A stretch of 64,000 bases of DNA from Chamaecyparis obtusa (taxonomy: Eukaryota > Streptophyta > Pinopsida > Cupressales > Cupressaceae), in contig BSBK01002078.1 of NCBI GenBank assembly GCA_027943335.1, positions 231,501 through 295,500 of the forward strand. Direction: 5' to 3'. The stretch's first letter is position 1, and the number at the start of each line of letters is the position of its first letter. Made by a program: the position numbers and the translations under genes. Of this stretch, positions 45,001-56,520 are shown one piece after another. The notes below the pieces were generated by a model. The model had not been told where the DNA came from and made no database searches. It saw only the letters and a program-made list of their open reading frames with translations.

Positions 45001-46708
45001 TGAACTTGGCAGTGAGCTATTTTTAGGCTATTTTATCTATCTTGCAAGTTTCAGGTTCTTAGCTATCTTTTTGAAATTTTCTGAAATTTCCAGCGTTTTC
45101 AAATCCGTGCCACTCTGAAAAATGGGTGCCCATTTTTTTTTTTGAAATTTTGCAAATGGTATCAAAAGTTTAAGTGTGATATATCGTTGGAAAGGTCTTT
45201 CCAAGCCCAATCCAACCATGATGGTTTCATTTTCAGATTTTATCATTTGATCAAGTATTTTTGCAGATTATTAGATTTTTCATGTGCTAACCATTGTGGG
45301 TCTAACAAGTTGTGGTTGTAGGTGCACTTGCTTGAGATATTTTGCCAAAAGAACGCATGTCAAAGAGGGCTACTAATGGTTTTTGTAGGGCTTCCCTAAG
45401 CATAAAAACTAAATCAAGTGCTTGTTTAATTTCTTTCTTTATTAAGTGCGGCATACACTAGTTGTTTCATTAGGCACTTAATACTTTGTGAAAGGAATCT
45501 TGGGGTGGTAGGAGAAGTATGCTCTTCACCTTTAGGTGAATCAGAAAATCTTGACCCATCTTGAGGTTTTGGAAGCAAAGGGGTGATTGGATCTTGCTTG
45601 GTGTGTTTGGGAGAAGTTTTTGAGATAGGGGAGTATGCTCTTCACCCTTGTGGTGAATCAAAAACCTTGAACTTCAAAAATCATCCATTCTTTGTTTAGC
45701 TTAGGATCCTTTAGCGGGCCTGCTCTTGAGAAATCAAGAGGAACGACCCAAGTGGGGACAACCTTGTCATCATTTTCCTTGGTGGCAAGTGATTCCAACT
45801 CACTATAATCTCAAGGCTATCGAGGACACAAAACCTTGGTAGACATAGTACTTATCTTCGCTTGATGTGAGTAACTTGTGGGATTGTGACCATGAGGAAA
45901 GCATTAAGAAAGAATGCTTAAGGTACTCTTGAGGCCGCGAGGTCCTAGTCCTTTATGAGGAGCAAGAGGGGTGCTATGAACGGAAACCCTTACTATGAAC
46001 CATTAGATAGAGGCCACCCTATTTTAGCCGCTTAGCTTCTTGGTGCAAGGATTGATCCAAGTGGACTTACCCGGATCACCCCAAGATACTCACCATATGT
46101 GCTCCTTTGGTTGTGTTTTTGACACCTCCATGACAATGCCAATATCTCTTGTGGGCAACCACTTGGTGTGAGGCAAGGGAGCATCAAGTTGTGGGCCACG
46201 TTGCTAAGTAATGAGCCTTGTCCTTCTAGGTAGTAATTGCTTGAATTGTCATCGATTGTGCTATGCCCGTGTAAACGTTCTCAACATTCAAACAAACGGT
46301 AGCATTCATAAGGTTCTCTATTTTGATATCACAAGTGCTTGTCTTGACAAGGTTGCTTTTGCCCTTGTTTCAAGTGTTCTATGACATGTTTGATCACCTA
46401 CTGTTTGCAAACTTGTCTCTTATCTGCTGTTACTGCTTGCCAAACTGAAACATTGCACTATCCAATCTTTGAACTTGATCAAAACACTTCAAAACTGAGA
46501 TTTTTATGTTCATTGGTCAAGAGTCACACTGTTTGCCTGGGAACTATCACACAAAGTTATTTTTCTATCTCACTACTGCTTGCAATTTGAAGTTGATTTG
46601 TGTCACTTCCAGTCATCCTTGGTCAGTCCAGGTCAGATCTTAGAGGTTATTACATGTTGCTCAATATTCAAATGGACTTCAATGGTATCAATTTGCACAA
46701 AATGACTC
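45001..46708 (+). other. E1 5' leader, no gene seen
   Basis: No recognisable coding sequence. It includes a 116-bp spaced direct repeat (GTATGCTCTTCACC at 45517 and 45633), each copy containing a small hairpin of the TTCACC...GGTGAA type (about 45525-45540 and 45641-45657). Confidence 0.55.
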
Positions 46709-49387
46709 TTGGTCTTCTTTTTTCCACATCTCCCATATCTTCCTAGTCTTCCATTTCTCTTCTTCCTTCATGCTTCTTTCTCTTCTTCCTATCCTCTTCA
46801 TGTCTTCTTGATCCTTTTCCTCTTATTATCTAGTCTGCCTTCTTCTATTTCATCTCTTCTATTCATTTCTTTCATGCTTGATTCCTCCTCTTCTAGAATC
46901 ATGAATTTCAACTATCTTGCTATAGAACCTCTCTTGAGAAGGGATGATCTCGAACTCATTGCTCAATTCGAACAGTATTATTTTTCCAAGCATCCCGCAA
47001 GTCATCAACTTAAGACAAGAGTAAACAAAAAGATGTTTGAGTCTGACGCCTTTGCTAGGATTATAGACATGATTCTCTCACAATCTCCTTCTTCCAAACA
47101 CTCTTTTTCTTCTAGGTCTTCTCATCATTCTTCATCTTCCACATCCTACCATGCCTTTTCCAAACATCATTATCCTTCTTCATCTTACCATGACTCTTCT
47201 CAACATCATTCAAATTCTTCCTTAGCTAAGTTTTCTTCTTCCACTATGTCTTCATTTTCTCCTTCTTTAAGATCTTGTTCTTCTTCTACTTCCCCCAAGA
47301 GTCTTGCTTTTCTTCATGAGCCATACCATAATGAGCAACATGACAATCCTTGTAATACCTTTGATGACTATGATGATGGACAATGTAGTGATACTTATGA
47401 CACCTCTACTCCTCAGAGTCCTCGCAGCCTCATGCTTACTGAAAATGGGTCATCCTATTGGATAGATTGTGATGGTGATCCATATGATTCTGATTTTGAA
47501 AGAGAGTTTAGTGATGTTTGTAGACAATACCTTGATGATAATCCATCTACTACTACTGAGGACTATAAAATACAACGCGCTGATTATAAACGTTACTACT
47601 ATGAGCATTTCTTCTCTAAGAATTCCACTGCTAAAAATCAAAATTGTACTTCTGAGCAAGATCATATTAATGTTGAACCTTTGTCTTGTGATGGTCCCCT
47701 TCCATCCCCTACTTCCTCCAATACTCATACATCTCCTAAAGCTTTTGAGTCTTCCAAATCTTTCACAAATCCTTCACCCAACAAAGATCCTAATGCTTTT
47801 CATGTAGTTCCCTATAGTTATCCTCAAGAGCTACCTCTTCAAGAAACTCAAGCTAACCTTCACTTGGCTGAAAATAATTTCAATAATGCTAAACCTAAAG
47901 AGCCTAAGCCTTTATGCACTACAATGCCTACTTCAGCTAGTCCTTCACTATCTATTCCAAAGTCTTCCATACAATTTCAAAATGCTTCCTTGTCCTTAGA
48001 AGTGGCTTCATGTCAAGAGGACTCTAAAAATGATACAGAAAAGAATATAAAGAAAGATCAAGATCAAGAACCATCCATGTCATCCAATTATTTTCATGAT
48101 GTCTCTGATCCATTTCATGGTTCTTTTGATCCTCTATGCTCTTCTACATTCATTCCACCATGTCTTAAGTCTTCTCCTAAGCAAGATCAAGCTACCACTT
48201 GCACTATTGAGCTTATTGATAATCAAAATAACCTTACTACGCTTGCACTTTCCAAAGATGATACTTCCATTAAGGTTATTAAAAATAGTGTCATTACTTC
48301 TGATGTTAAGCTTATTAAAAATCAAGAGAAAAATTCTACGCTTATGCTATCCAAAGATCCTTGTCAAGATCAAAGTCTTCCATCTTCTTGTTCTACCACT
48401 CCATGTTCGCTTCCATTTTCTACTCTTCCTAAGTCTTTGCAAGCTTTGAACGATTCTATCAATGAATTTGCTCCTATTAAAGATGTTCATGATCCTATTG
48501 CAAATCCTAATGCTCACTCTAAAGATGCTGATGTCCTTGGTTGTCATATAGATGCTGATGAAATTATTGATTATCCTTTTGCATCTTCCACTTCCATCCT
48601 TGGACCTCTTCCACTGCTAAAGGCTTCACGCCTTCCTTCCATCTTGGGTCCTTATGTCCCTTCACTTTCCCCTCCTAACTCTCCTAATTCATCATCCATT
48701 TTGGGTCCTTACATCCCTCCATCTCCTATCTTTCCTCAAGATCAACATAGATGCATACCCTTGAATCCTTTTCATCCACTCACCCATCTAAACCAGTCAT
48801 ATCTTCCTCCTTCTTCCACAAGTCCCAAGTCTTTTGGAAGTAACTTGAATGTTCAATACCAGAAAAAGAAGCAATACAAGAATCCATCAAAAAAAGATCA
48901 CCATGTCTCCTCTAATCGACATGGGCACATAAAGTCAAAAGAGATATCTAAGAAGAAAACTACAAGACAAGTATGGGTTCCAAAATCCATCATTACAGAT
49001 ATTCTCTCTAAATCATCAAAAAGAAATAAAAATCCTAAGGCTATATGGATTCCAAAATCTCTCTTGAAAGAGTCTTATGTTGAACAAAAAGTGAAGTTGA
49101 CATTCAAGCTTCCAAAGGCTTCCACTTCATCTTCTTCCAAAAATGATCTTTCATTCCATGTGCCTGAACCGCAACCTCTGGTAAACATTCATCATATTCC
49201 TTCACGTATTCCTTTATTCATATTTCCTCCATCCTCTTGCCACCCTTCAAGGTGTGTGTCGATGTTGATCTTGCCTTCCTTCCCATCTACCCTTTCACAA
49301 TCTTTCCATTCATTATCCTTCTACCTTCTATCCTTTTTCCTCATTTGCCTATTCCTCATATCTTCCAACCTCACTCGCTTTACATAA
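46709..49387 (+). CDS. E1 long ORF, 892 codons, unknown Ser/Pro-rich protein
   Basis: The only long intact gene in the window. The first ATG (46709) adds 55 hydrophobic residues read from a CT-rich stretch; ATG 46874 (MLDSSSS) or 46901 may be the real start. The next part (NYLAIEPLLRRDDLELIAQF) is helical, followed by a Ser/His-rich region to about residue 200. Then comes an acidic block (DDYDDGQCSDTYDTS, WIDCDGDPYDSDFEREF) and a long Ser/Pro/Lys region. This includes ILGP repeats (four within 45 residues), two W(V/I)PKS words and a basic segment (KKKQYKNPSKKDHH). The C-terminus is hydrophobic (FHSLSFYLLSFFLICLFLIS). I recognise no family. E2 carries a broken but closely similar copy in opposite orientation, with conserved protein sequence, which argues for a real product. 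Confidence 0.8.
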   Translation: MVFFFPHLPYLPSLPFLFFLHASFSSSYPLHVFLILFLLLSSLPSSISSLLFISFMLDSSSSRIMNFNYLAIEPLLRRDDLELIAQFEQYYFSKHPASHQLKTRVNKKMFESDAFARIIDMILSQSPSSKHSFSSRSSHHSSSSTSYHAFSKHHYPSSSYHDSSQHHSNSSLAKFSSSTMSSFSPSLRSCSSSTSPKSLAFLHEPYHNEQHDNPCNTFDDYDDGQCSDTYDTSTPQSPRSLMLTENGSSYWIDCDGDPYDSDFEREFSDVCRQYLDDNPSTTTEDYKIQRADYKRYYYEHFFSKNSTAKNQNCTSEQDHINVEPLSCDGPLPSPTSSNTHTSPKAFESSKSFTNPSPNKDPNAFHVVPYSYPQELPLQETQANLHLAENNFNNAKPKEPKPLCTTMPTSASPSLSIPKSSIQFQNASLSLEVASCQEDSKNDTEKNIKKDQDQEPSMSSNYFHDVSDPFHGSFDPLCSSTFIPPCLKSSPKQDQATTCTIELIDNQNNLTTLALSKDDTSIKVIKNSVITSDVKLIKNQEKNSTLMLSKDPCQDQSLPSSCSTTPCSLPFSTLPKSLQALNDSINEFAPIKDVHDPIANPNAHSKDADVLGCHIDADEIIDYPFASSTSILGPLPLLKASRLPSILGPYVPSLSPPNSPNSSSILGPYIPPSPIFPQDQHRCIPLNPFHPLTHLNQSYLPPSSTSPKSFGSNLNVQYQKKKQYKNPSKKDHHVSSNRHGHIKSKEISKKKTTRQVWVPKSIITDILSKSSKRNKNPKAIWIPKSLLKESYVEQKVKLTFKLPKASTSSSSKNDLSFHVPEPQPLVNIHHIPSRIPLFIFPPSSCHPSRCVSMLILPSFPSTLSQSFHSLSFYLLSFFLICLFLISSNLTRFT

Positions 49388-52205
49388 AGCCTTATCCTCC
49401 ATTTTTCTTTTCCATCTTCCTTTCCTATCAGCATCTTTGAGCATATCATTTTGAATCCTTGGCATGTCAGGGTTTATCCTTTCAAGGAGTACTATCTAAA
49501 AAGCTTGCCTTCTTCCAAAAATAGAAAAAAAAAAGAATGAAAAAAATTGAAAATGTGCCATGGTGAAAACCTGGAAACAGGCGCCTTGGTAGCAAAAGTA
49601 AAGAGAAATAAATTCATCCTATGGTGACAACCACTCTCTTGTGGCACCTTGGATAAGTACCATGATGAAAACCTAGCAATCAGGCATCATGCGTAGTTCT
49701 TCTACATGTTTCATCCATTCCATCTTCTCTCGTTGATCTTGGCAATGTTCAGCTATACACGAATATTTGGCTATCTTGTGAGCTATCTTACAATGATCTT
49801 GCTTTCATTCCATTCATATTCATTCCTTCATTTTCCTCCATTCATTCTAGCCTTTCTTTATCCTTTTCCCCTTTGGTCTTGATCTAATAAAAAAGAGTAA
49901 AAAAATGATGCTATGAAGCCTCTTGACATGTCTACTCCTTTGGAATGCATCCTTTTCTTCTTTTGCAGTGCGCTTTCATGACTTATCCTATGCTGGCCTT
50001 TCATTGCTTGTTCAATGCGCTTTACATGATAATTTTTCCCTAGCTTGGGTACTCTTGAGGAGTTTGACCTTGAGGATTTCTTCCCTCCATTCGCCTTCAT
50101 TCTCCTTTCCTCCATCTCATTCATGAGCTTTCCCTCCCTCTTGTCCTCCACCTTGCTAGACTTTGGGACTACACGATGTGATCTTGCTCATGAGTTTGAT
50201 GCCCATTTCTATCTAGGGCATTCCTTGTATATACTTTATGATCCTGAAAAAATTCCAAAAAAAATCATATATGATGCTGAAAAAAAACCTAAAAAGCATA
50301 TAAAGTACTAAAAAAATGAGCATCCTAGTGAAAACCTAGCAATAGGCGCTTTGATGTCTCACCAAAAAAATCAAAAAATTCAAAAAATTCAAAAAAAAAA
50401 AAAATTCAAAAAATTCAAAAAAAAAAATATAGAAAAAGTGCCTTGGTGAAAACCTGGAAACAGGCGCCTTGGTAGCAAAAATACAAAAAAATTATAAAAA
50501 AGTCCTGAAACAATCTATCAAGTGGTGAAACCTTGGAAACGGGCACTGCTTGAGACCCTCTGCACCTATGTCTATCAGTCTTGCGTGGCGCTCTTTCACT
50601 CCACTTCTCGCTTTGCCTCTCCTAGCCTGGAATTGACTCTTGTCTTAGTCTAGGGGGCATATGTTGCTTTAAGCTTATCTTGGGTCTCTTTGTGCGTCTG
50701 GGTTTCTTGGGAAACTTGGTTCCAATGGTGTTTTTCAACACCACCTCAATTGTGTTTTTCAACACTACCCTTGCGTCGAGTGTTTCTCAACACTTATTAG
50801 ATATCCTTCCCACCATCTTGGATGATGCAATATTTCTCACTGGCAGATGTGATACTCAAAGCTTGACTCTATGACCTACACACACACACTTGACTTGCTG
50901 AGATTTATTTGAATTTATTTCTTTGCATGTTGTCTATGATGATTTCTTTGCTGAGTGGTCTCTCCCTAAGAAGTTTTCGATGATGCATAGCTAGAAGACT
51001 GAGGGTATGAGAACATGTTTTATTGCTTTTTCTGCTTGTGGGTATATTTTGTTGATCCTAACTATCATGAGCATTTATGCTGGTCTTACTTGACACTGTG
51101 GATTGACAGGGTATTATCCTTGACTGTTTTTGTGCAAGTGCATACTTGTAGCCATCTTGACTTTCTTGTGTCTCGATGCGAGCATAATCTTGCTATATCA
51201 AACTTAGGTAATCTCACTGCACTAGTCATCTTGACCTATATGTCTTTGATACCTAGGTGGGATTTCCACATTTCTATCTGATATAGATCATATTCAGATC
51301 CACATAGTTATGCTAGTGTGTATTGTATGATCTTGTGACGCTACCAATAACGCTCGATGATGAATATTAGATGTCTATTGGCTTTGTAACCTTGCAAGTA
51401 AACCACTTTTCATGTAGCTTGCATTCTTAAGTTCATGTTAGTTTAGTTTTGCATCTTGCATATGGAGAGAGCTCTCCTTTCATCTTTCATGGACTTGTTA
51501 ATCAACTGCACTCACCTTTCACTTCTTCCTGATCATGTCTTTCACTTCTTGTCTTTCATATCACATCATTTTCCTTTCATTTCGGGATCGAAACCGAAAT
51601 CTGAGTTCACCTTGATTATCCAAATCACCTTTTCCCCCTCTTTCACGCAGTTGGCTGACCTTTTGAGGTCTGATCCTTCAATCTTCGCTGGGGCATTCCT
51701 CACCTCTTCATCTCCATCTCTTTCAAACTTCTAGTCTTTCATTCACTTTCAAATCCCAAGTTCCAATTCCCCCCTCTATGGCGTTTACGGGTTGAGGGAC
51801 CGATAGGTTCGTGCCCCGTGTCCCATGTGTGGGGCATCCCTTCAGTGGTTGATGGTTATTCTATTATCTTTCATCTTCGATTATGATTTCTAGTGATTTG
51901 ATCATGTTTCTCTTGCTTCTGCATTCCCTCTACTCTATTTCTCTTTCGATCCTGAGGGGGCAGACACATCATATCTTATTAGCTATCTCTTTCCTAAGTG
52001 TTCAGTACTGTCGCTACCAGGCTGACCATGCAGGATTTGCTATCTTTCTGCACTTCATTCTTTGGAGTCAGATCGCTATTTGCTTGCCTTCTTGGCTATC
52101 TCTTGCTTTCTTGGCTGATCTGAGTTGTTTTGTGATCCCAAATCGATCTCACATTTCAACTTCATTCTTTGACTACATGTGTTCCCAAATCGATCACACA
52201 TTAGT
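49388..52205 (+). other. E1 3' untranslated region
   Basis: No recognisable gene; small frames (for example 51883-52254) have no motif. It contains five GTGAAAACCTGG-type motifs (listed separately), an A-rich run with AAAAAATTC repeats (about 50360-50440) and, near the end, a short direct repeat of CAAATCGATC(T)CACA (about 52140-52200). Confidence 0.6.
49561..50548 (+). repeat. Five copies of a GTGAAAACCTGGAAACAGGC motif in E1
   Basis: Copies at 49561-49590, 49661-49690, 50327-50350, 50441-50470 and 50522-50548. The best two read GGTGAAAACCTGGAAACAGG followed by CGCCTTGGTAGCAAAA. Shared with E2 and with the RLG-A tail. Conservation in non-coding DNA of three elements suggests an RNA-level role. 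Confidence 0.75.
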
Positions 52206-52219
52206 CAAAGAGGGGCAAA
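52206..52219 (+). other. E1 polypurine tract
   Basis: CAAAGAGGGGCAAA directly before the 3' LTR. E2 has the same tract on the minus strand at 56520-56505. Confidence 0.9.
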
Positions 52220-53247
52220 TGTATACACCTAAAAATGGTCACCTAGACTATTAGCCCCTTTTGCTAAATCATAAATTGCTTATTCTTGATCAAATCCTAG
52301 TTCTATCATTTATTCGATTATTTTCTATGGGCTAACCATCTTATCCTAAGTCTTTATTTATTTAAAAGGAATATTTCCTCCCCTTTTAAATAAATAAAAG
52401 CCCTCACTTTTCCTCTTATCCTAAGTTGCACAAATAAAGCATTATTCTTATTTTATAAAAAGAGAAAAGTACTTTTTGTCTCATATGGACACAAAAGTCA
52501 ACTCTTATTTTCCTATTGGAGGATACTTGTGCACATGGATTGCTCCTCTTTTAAGCTCCACCGTTGATTAAATCTTTTGCCTCTTAATCTCCATGGCCCA
52601 TTCCTTTTTCACCTCCTATAAAAGGAGAGCTCTCTTCCTCATTTGCACACAATTTTTATGTTATTGTTATGCTACAGGTTTTCTAGGTCATCTTGGAGCT
52701 TTTGGAGATATTCTTGCATCTAGGGTTTGAAGATTTGGAGCATTGTTGGCATTCATCTTGGATCTTCATCAACACTCTATCTTCTTGTCTTCATTCTTGC
52801 ATCATCATGGCTTTCTTGCTTCATAGTTAGATTTCATTTCTTGCATAGTAGCTTCATTTTCATGGCATTCTTAGCTTAGATTTCCTTTATGCTTTAGATT
52901 AATTCATCTAGTTTAACTAGGAGGCTTTGTAATACTTGCATCTTTCATTTCCATAGTTTAGCTTGCATTTCCATTCTTAATCTAGCTTGCATTTCCATTC
53001 TTAATCTAGCTTGCATTGCATTTCATTCTTGATTCTTGAGGATATTGGCATTCTTGCCCTTGTCTTCATTGAATCTCCCATTGCATGGTTTACTAGCAAG
53101 GTTATTGGCTTAATAGCTCTAGCTGAGAGCATTCTTAAAACCCTTGCACTCCATGCCTAGGGAGCTATGGATCGATTTGTGAGGGCTCATTCTTGAGTTT
53201 CCTTGCATGTAATGATTCATAGAAGTGTGACACATTTATAGCACACA
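52220..53247 (+). repeat. E1 3' LTR (1028 bp)
   Basis: Reads as identical to 43642-44669 with a constant offset of 8578. Followed by ATATG, the right target copy. Confidence 0.96.
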
Positions 53248-53252
53248 ATATG

Positions 53253-55310
53253 TACTTCCATATTCTTGGAAAGGTGTCTGATTTGTATCTAGACCAATCT
53301 ATTCCCACTATGCCTCAGATATCATTTAAGGCATCCATAGAAAGTACCCTAAAGGACTACATGACTCTAGAATTGAAGACATTTAGGGCCAAAATGTAGA
53401 TGAGATATAGGATTCTGGAAAGTATTATTGAGAAATACAAGGACACAATTTGTTTCATGTTGGAAACCAATACAACTTGTATGGAAGTAGTAGAACCAAG
53501 GAAAAAGTGGATTCATCCACTTGGATATGAAGTTGAAGAGCCTATTCTAGAGGCTTATGCTCAAGTTCTATTGTCAGCACCTAAGGACCCCAATGAACCT
53601 AGATGGGGGATTTATGAAGAGAAAACAAGAGAAGTAGATGTTGTATTGAACAACATCACAACAAAAAGAAAAGTTGCCAAGGTTACTTTAGAGATTTTGA
53701 AAATTCATGGAGTATCTCAAGCAGACCTAGACAAAGCAAGGCAAGAGAAGATTACTTTGGAAATAGAGAGCACAGCTATAGAAAAGATAGAATCTGATGA
53801 TCCAAAGATAAAGAAGGTGAAAATTGAGAAATCAGATGATCAGAAGGGTAAATCTGATGTTGCCCCTCCTATGCCTACAATAAAAATTGACCTTATTGCT
53901 CCTCTGGAGTATAATACAATAACGAAGAGGAAGAAAGAGATCAGCACTAGTCATCCATCCTCGCAAGCAAAAAGAAGCAAGAGAAACACTCAAGCACCTC
54001 CAGAAGTAAGTTTCAAACCTAGTCTCAGTGTGTTAAGTACAAGGATTGTTGATGAAGGTAGAATTGATCAAGTAGGAAAGCTCTATGAGAAATACAGTGA
54101 GATTGAAAAATTAGAGATACATGGAATGATTGTCAAACATATGTTGAAGTTTAAAAAGACAGTCGTAGAATTAAAAATAGTGATTCCAGATAATGTATGG
54201 AACATTTTGGAATTCTTGAAGAGATAGGTAAATGAGGAAGATCTAAAAATAAGAGAGAAAATTCTAGATGAAAGTATCCCAGTATGTTCTTATGAAGAGA
54301 AATCCCTATTGTTAGATTAGGTGAAACCACACCTCTAGACTAAGACAAGAACATTGCATATCATGGATAAAAATTATGAGTTAGTAGCTAAAGAGACAAA
54401 GAAAGCCTTCGGGAAGGTATTCTTGAATAGACACATGTATGCATCTATTGCACACACAACTCAAGTGCCTCCTAAAGAAGCCAAGGAGACAAAGACCACA
54501 AAATAACTAGTGACAGGTCCTCAGGACTCAGCACCTATAGTTGTTGCACCCACAGAGGTAGACAAGCTTCCGCCTATGGAAGAAGCAAACAAGGATGAAA
54601 CAATTTTCATTGACAATGTTGAAATTGCAATGGTGGCCTTAGACATTGATTTGAAAAAAATTGAAGAAGCTTTTGTAAGCACTCAAGAGGCTAAGAATTT
54701 ATGTGGTAACACTCCTCCTAATCTACAAGAAATACTAATTGAGGATATGACAAAAGTTGAAGGAGAAAAGGAAGAAAAAAAATAAATAGAAATAGAAAAA
54801 GGAGAAGAAGAGGGAAAAGAGAATGAACCAACAGATGAGCCATTAGTTGAAATGTTAATCAAAGTAAAGAAAGAAGTAGTGGATAGCACTCCTATCACTC
54901 CTTCTATATCATTGTTATCAAGTTTGACACCTGACACAACTAGTTTGGATTCATGGTGAGAAGAAGACCTGATCAAGTTTAGTGTCCTAGCTATGGAGAA
55001 GGCCAAGGAGAAATAGGTAATGAGGAATCCCCTCCTTGTAGAATCAGTAAATATCCTAAACAACTTGTTACTAGTAGATAGGAAAGTGTCCAAGGTACAC
55101 TCTATTAATGATGTAAGTGCAATTATTTCATAGTTCAAGAGTAACTTATCTAACTTGGAAGAATCAACATCATTAGTTGCAGAGGAGAAGTATATGAAGA
55201 AAATACTAAATGAGTTGGTTTGCAACTTCTCACTAGACCTTAGTTCACTCAAAGTTGGACAAGAAACTTTGAAAGAGTTTGTAGCAAAAGGAAGGAAAAT
55301 TATTGCTGAC
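53253..55310 (+). pseudogene. X3 ORF2, part 2 (right of E1)
   Basis: Continues X3 ORF2 (YFHILGKVSDLYLDQS-like, then a CAG at 53316 where X1 has its TAG). The longest open piece, 53400-54227, has HPLGYEVEEPILEAYAQVLL and LKKVKIEK-like basic words. Later pieces at 54510-54785 and 55155-55310 carry the DNVEIAM block, the acidic Glu/Lys run and the EEKYMKKILNELV coiled coil. The sequence stops at 55310 within the part equivalent to X1 position 32660, where the E2 LTR begins. Confidence 0.85.
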
Positions 55311-56504
55311 TGTTGTGTGTGTGAATTTTGTACCTGATCTATAGACACAACACTTCAGTAAAACATTAGAGGTTAGCTATAATCAAAATCGTGCAAAATT
55401 AAAATCTAATTTAACCAAGCAATTTACTGCCTTCTAGTAGGTGTGAGATTAATGTTCTCAGATTGGAATCGAGATCAGTGACCTAGACGACACCTAAATG
55501 AAGGATTTGAATGCAAAACTGATATGAAATATGAATACAATTAATCTATTTTTTTGATATTTTCTATGCAATAATATGAAAAATGATATGAAATCTATGA
55601 CATGTAAAAATTGATATGCTATGAATTGATCTAACAAATGAAAACTAATATGATATGAATGCAAATGAAATTGATCTTACAATAGCCTTGATTTGCAATA
55701 AGCTTTGATTCCTTGTCCTCCAATCCGACAGCGCGAGGATGCAAAAATATGAGATGCTATGAGATGAGCTGAAGCCTTAATTTATAGAAATCCAGGGCTT
55801 TAGAGGTGCATGGATAAAAGCCATAAATCACTCAAATAACTCAGGTTGATTTTTGAGTTATTTTTAAATAAAGAATAATTAACTCACAAAAACATGCAAA
55901 AGCAAAGTTTAACTCAAAATAGAGTTTAGCTTTAATTGATAATTGATAGTTGTCTGCTTTTCTGATTGTGCATGTTTTATTTATGAATTAATTTAGTAAT
56001 AAAGTGATTTATGCTCAACTTAACTAATTTTAAAATTAAAACAATTGATTAATGGGTTAATCAATTATTTAATCAAACTTTTATTAAAAACTATATTATT
56101 AAATAATGACAACTTGCTTTAATTAATTAAATAAAAATTTAATTAATTATTCATAGGATATTGGATTTATTGTCAAAATTAAATAATACAATTAATAATA
56201 GATAGAATTAAATTTAATTACATAATTAAGTGGCAAGATATTAAATCTAATTAATTAAATATGAAAATATTCAATTAATCAAACTTAGGATAAATGTGAT
56301 TTATCGCCAAATAATCATTAAATTAAAGATAATTAAGATAATTAGGAAAATTGCTAGGAATATTCCCCAATGCAAAATTTAAGATAATCAATTATGATTC
56401 GATGATGTTTAGATGTGCCTTAGATTAGGACTTTGATGTCGATTTTGTTTGAATTGTTGATATAGGAGATTAATGAACTTATAGCCCATTTTTGAGGTAT
56501 TACA
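55311..56504 (-). repeat. E2 3' LTR (1194 bp)
   Basis: On the minus strand it runs TGTAATACCTCAAAAATGG to ACACACACAACA. The upper boundary is fixed by the purine tract, the lower one by the break in X3 ORF2. The sequence is very AT-rich (TTAATTAATT-like words) and codes for nothing recognisable. Confidence 0.82.
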
Positions 56505-56520
56505 TTTTGCCCCTCTTTGA
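56505..56520 (-). other. E2 polypurine tract
   Basis: CAAAGAGGGGCAAAA on the minus strand, directly before the LTR start, nearly identical to E1. Confidence 0.88.

Larger units (their letters stand above)
43642..53247 (+). mobile_element. E1: young non-autonomous LTR element with one long ORF
   Basis: Both LTRs are exactly 1028 bp and read as identical along their length, and the target duplication is perfect, so the insertion is recent. The 7.55-kb interior has a Lys-type primer site, a 2-kb leader with repeats, one 892-codon frame, a long 3' region with repeated GTGAAAACCTGG motifs, and a polypurine tract. There is no gag, protease, RT or integrase. The purine tract and LTR start (TGTATACACCTAAAAATGG) resemble those of E2. 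A Gypsy element of the RLG-A kind is a likely helper. Confidence 0.95.
40177..55310 (+). mobile_element. X3: third X element, split by E1 and cut by E2
   Basis: 5' LTR (40177-41291), primer site, ORF1, spacer and ORF2 match X1. E1 with its ATATG duplication splits ORF2 between 43642 and 53252. The element is cut in ORF2 at 55310 by the E2 LTR, so its 3' LTR lies off the window. X3 keeps CAG at several places where X1 or X2 has TAG, so it is the least deaminated of the three in ORF1. Confidence 0.9.

Noticed and set aside
47450..48547. Open frames in other phases over the E1 gene (for example 47469-47807 and 48096-48449)
   Set aside because: They are shadows of the 892-codon frame. Their Leu/Ile-rich composition comes from reading the Ser/Asp codons out of phase, and the E2 copy shows the same shadows.
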